The translations under genes and the position numbers were made by a program. 6,455 bases of DNA from Verrucomicrobiales bacterium (lineage in GTDB: Bacteria > Verrucomicrobiota > Verrucomicrobiia > Verrucomicrobiales > Verrucomicrobiaceae): positions 1 to 6,455 of the forward strand of contig DMMK01000725.1 in assembly GCA_003453085.1 (NCBI GenBank). Reading direction: 5' to 3'. The first letter of the stretch is position 1. Each line of letters opens with the position of its first letter. Of the stretch, positions 5,717-6,455 are shown one piece after another. The notes under the pieces are model-generated. The model ran no database searches. It was not told the DNA's origin and saw nothing but the letters and a program-made list of their open reading frames with translations.

Positions 5717-6455
5717 TTACTTGGCCGCTGGTTTCCAGTTCTTCACGAACTCCAGGCTCTGCTTGATCTCAGGCAGGCTGGTTTCCCAGTTGTGCTCATA
5801 CTCCACGTGGAGGGGGCCGGGATAGCCCTGGGCATGGTATTCGGCCAGGATGGCGGGGATGTCGGATTTGCCAGTGCCGAAAGGCAGATCGTGAGCCTTC
5901 GGATTGCCGAATTCGGTCAGGTCCTTCATGTGGCTGTCAAAGATGCGGCCCTTGAGGATGCGGATGCAGTCCACAGGATTCAGCCCGCTACGCACCCAGT
6001 GGCCCACGTCTGCGCAGGCACCCATGCGCGGATCGCGGTCTTTCACCAGTTCCAGAACATAGTTAGGATCCCAGAACAGGTAGGCGCGGTCCAGGGGGCG
6101 CTTCGGATGGTTGTGGATGGCCATCTTGATGTCGAATTCCTTCACCAGGGCCTCGATGCCGTCCAGGCCCTTGACTTCAGGTTCGGTGATCACAATGCCG
6201 ATGCCCATGGTCTTGCAGAATTCGAAGACCTTGCGGTCTGCCGCGGGATCCACGCCCAGCTTGATCACACCGTATCCCACGGCGGTCGCGCCTTGCTCGG
6301 CCCGCTTGGCCTTCACGGCGGCGATGACTTCGGGGGGGGATTCCTGGTTGAAGACCTCGTCCTTCTTTTCAGGAGAGGGCTTCTGTTTCGGATAAAACTC
6401 GAGCGTTTTGCCACCGGCGGCGGCCGTTTTTTCGGTGGCCCCCCTAACGGAGGAG
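5717..6455 (-). CDS. Sugar phosphate isomerase/epimerase, xylose-isomerase-like TIM barrel (partial, 5' end beyond window)
   Basis: C-terminal 245 codons of an AP-endonuclease-2/xylose-isomerase-like TIM barrel protein. The family isomerises or epimerises sugars and some inositol or keto-sugar derivatives using a divalent metal. Expected metal ligands are visible in order: Glu in GIGIVITEPE (6182-6184), His in MAIHNHP (about 6107-6115), Asp in CADVGHW (6008-6010), His in DSHMKD (5930-5932) and Glu in HVEYE (5801-5803). The protein ends in TAA at 5717-5719. The frame is open through the right edge and remains family-like (a FYPKQKPSPE segment resembling YPGQKLSP), so the GTG at 6316 is internal, not the start. 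A start and possibly a signal peptide lie outside the window. Substrate cannot be named. Convergent with the L,D-transpeptidase. Confidence 0.88.
   Translation of the reverse strand, partial: SSVRGATEKTAAAGGKTLEFYPKQKPSPEKKDEVFNQESPPEVIAAVKAKRAEQGATAVGYGVIKLGVDPAADRKVFEFCKTMGIGIVITEPEVKGLDGIEALVKEFDIKMAIHNHPKRPLDRAYLFWDPNYVLELVKDRDPRMGACADVGHWVRSGLNPVDCIRILKGRIFDSHMKDLTEFGNPKAHDLPFGTGKSDIPAILAEYHAQGYPGPLHVEYEHNWETSLPEIKQSLEFVKNWKPAAK

Noticed and set aside
5717..6316. Isomerase/epimerase as a short complete gene starting at the GTG at 6316
   Set aside because: The frame continues open to the right edge with family-like sequence upstream, so the gene is partial and not a 199-residue protein.

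Overview
The window (6455 bases, roughly 57% GC by eye) reads as ordinary bacterial chromosome with six protein genes. Five lie on the minus strand and one on the plus strand. Nothing in it looks like a mobile element, CRISPR array, rRNA or tRNA. The mix of genes suggests a Gram-negative, Verrucomicrobiota-like or Planctomycete-like bacterium: a sugar phosphate isomerase/epimerase, a KorB-type ferredoxin oxidoreductase subunit, an outer-membrane-type lipoprotein, a YkuD-family L,D-transpeptidase, and weak Shine-Dalgarno use. The taxon is an inference, not a sequence match.

Layout from left to right. Positions 1-1383 (minus) hold the N-terminal 461 codons of an allophanate hydrolase (AtzF type), cut by the left edge. 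A 231-base spacer follows and carries a clear minus-strand intrinsic terminator. Next is korB (1615-2532, minus), the thiamine-diphosphate and [4Fe-4S] beta subunit of a 2-oxoacid:ferredoxin oxidoreductase, with no alpha subunit beside it. A long hairpin without a U-tract separates korB from dgt (2670-3941, minus), a dNTP triphosphohydrolase of the HD superfamily. Upstream of dgt, and probably co-transcribed with it, is a small lipoprotein gene (3995-4618, minus).

A 262-base divergent spacer (4619-4880) separates the lipoprotein from a secreted L,D-transpeptidase (4881-5636, plus). This spacer is the most interesting part of the window. On the minus strand a good sigma-70-like promoter is followed almost at once by a nested 69-base hairpin and a U-rich run. 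That is the layout of a roughly 85-nt small RNA or of a transcription attenuator in the lipoprotein leader. The L,D-transpeptidase converges on a sugar phosphate isomerase/epimerase gene (5717-6455, minus, cut by the right edge) that ends in its own intrinsic terminator.

The genes do not form one pathway. They are nitrogen salvage (allophanate), central carbon/ferredoxin metabolism (KorB), nucleotide-pool control (Dgt), cell envelope (lipoprotein and L,D-transpeptidase) and sugar metabolism. No multi-gene novel system is evident. The candidates worth checking are the structured RNA locus and the orphan korB.
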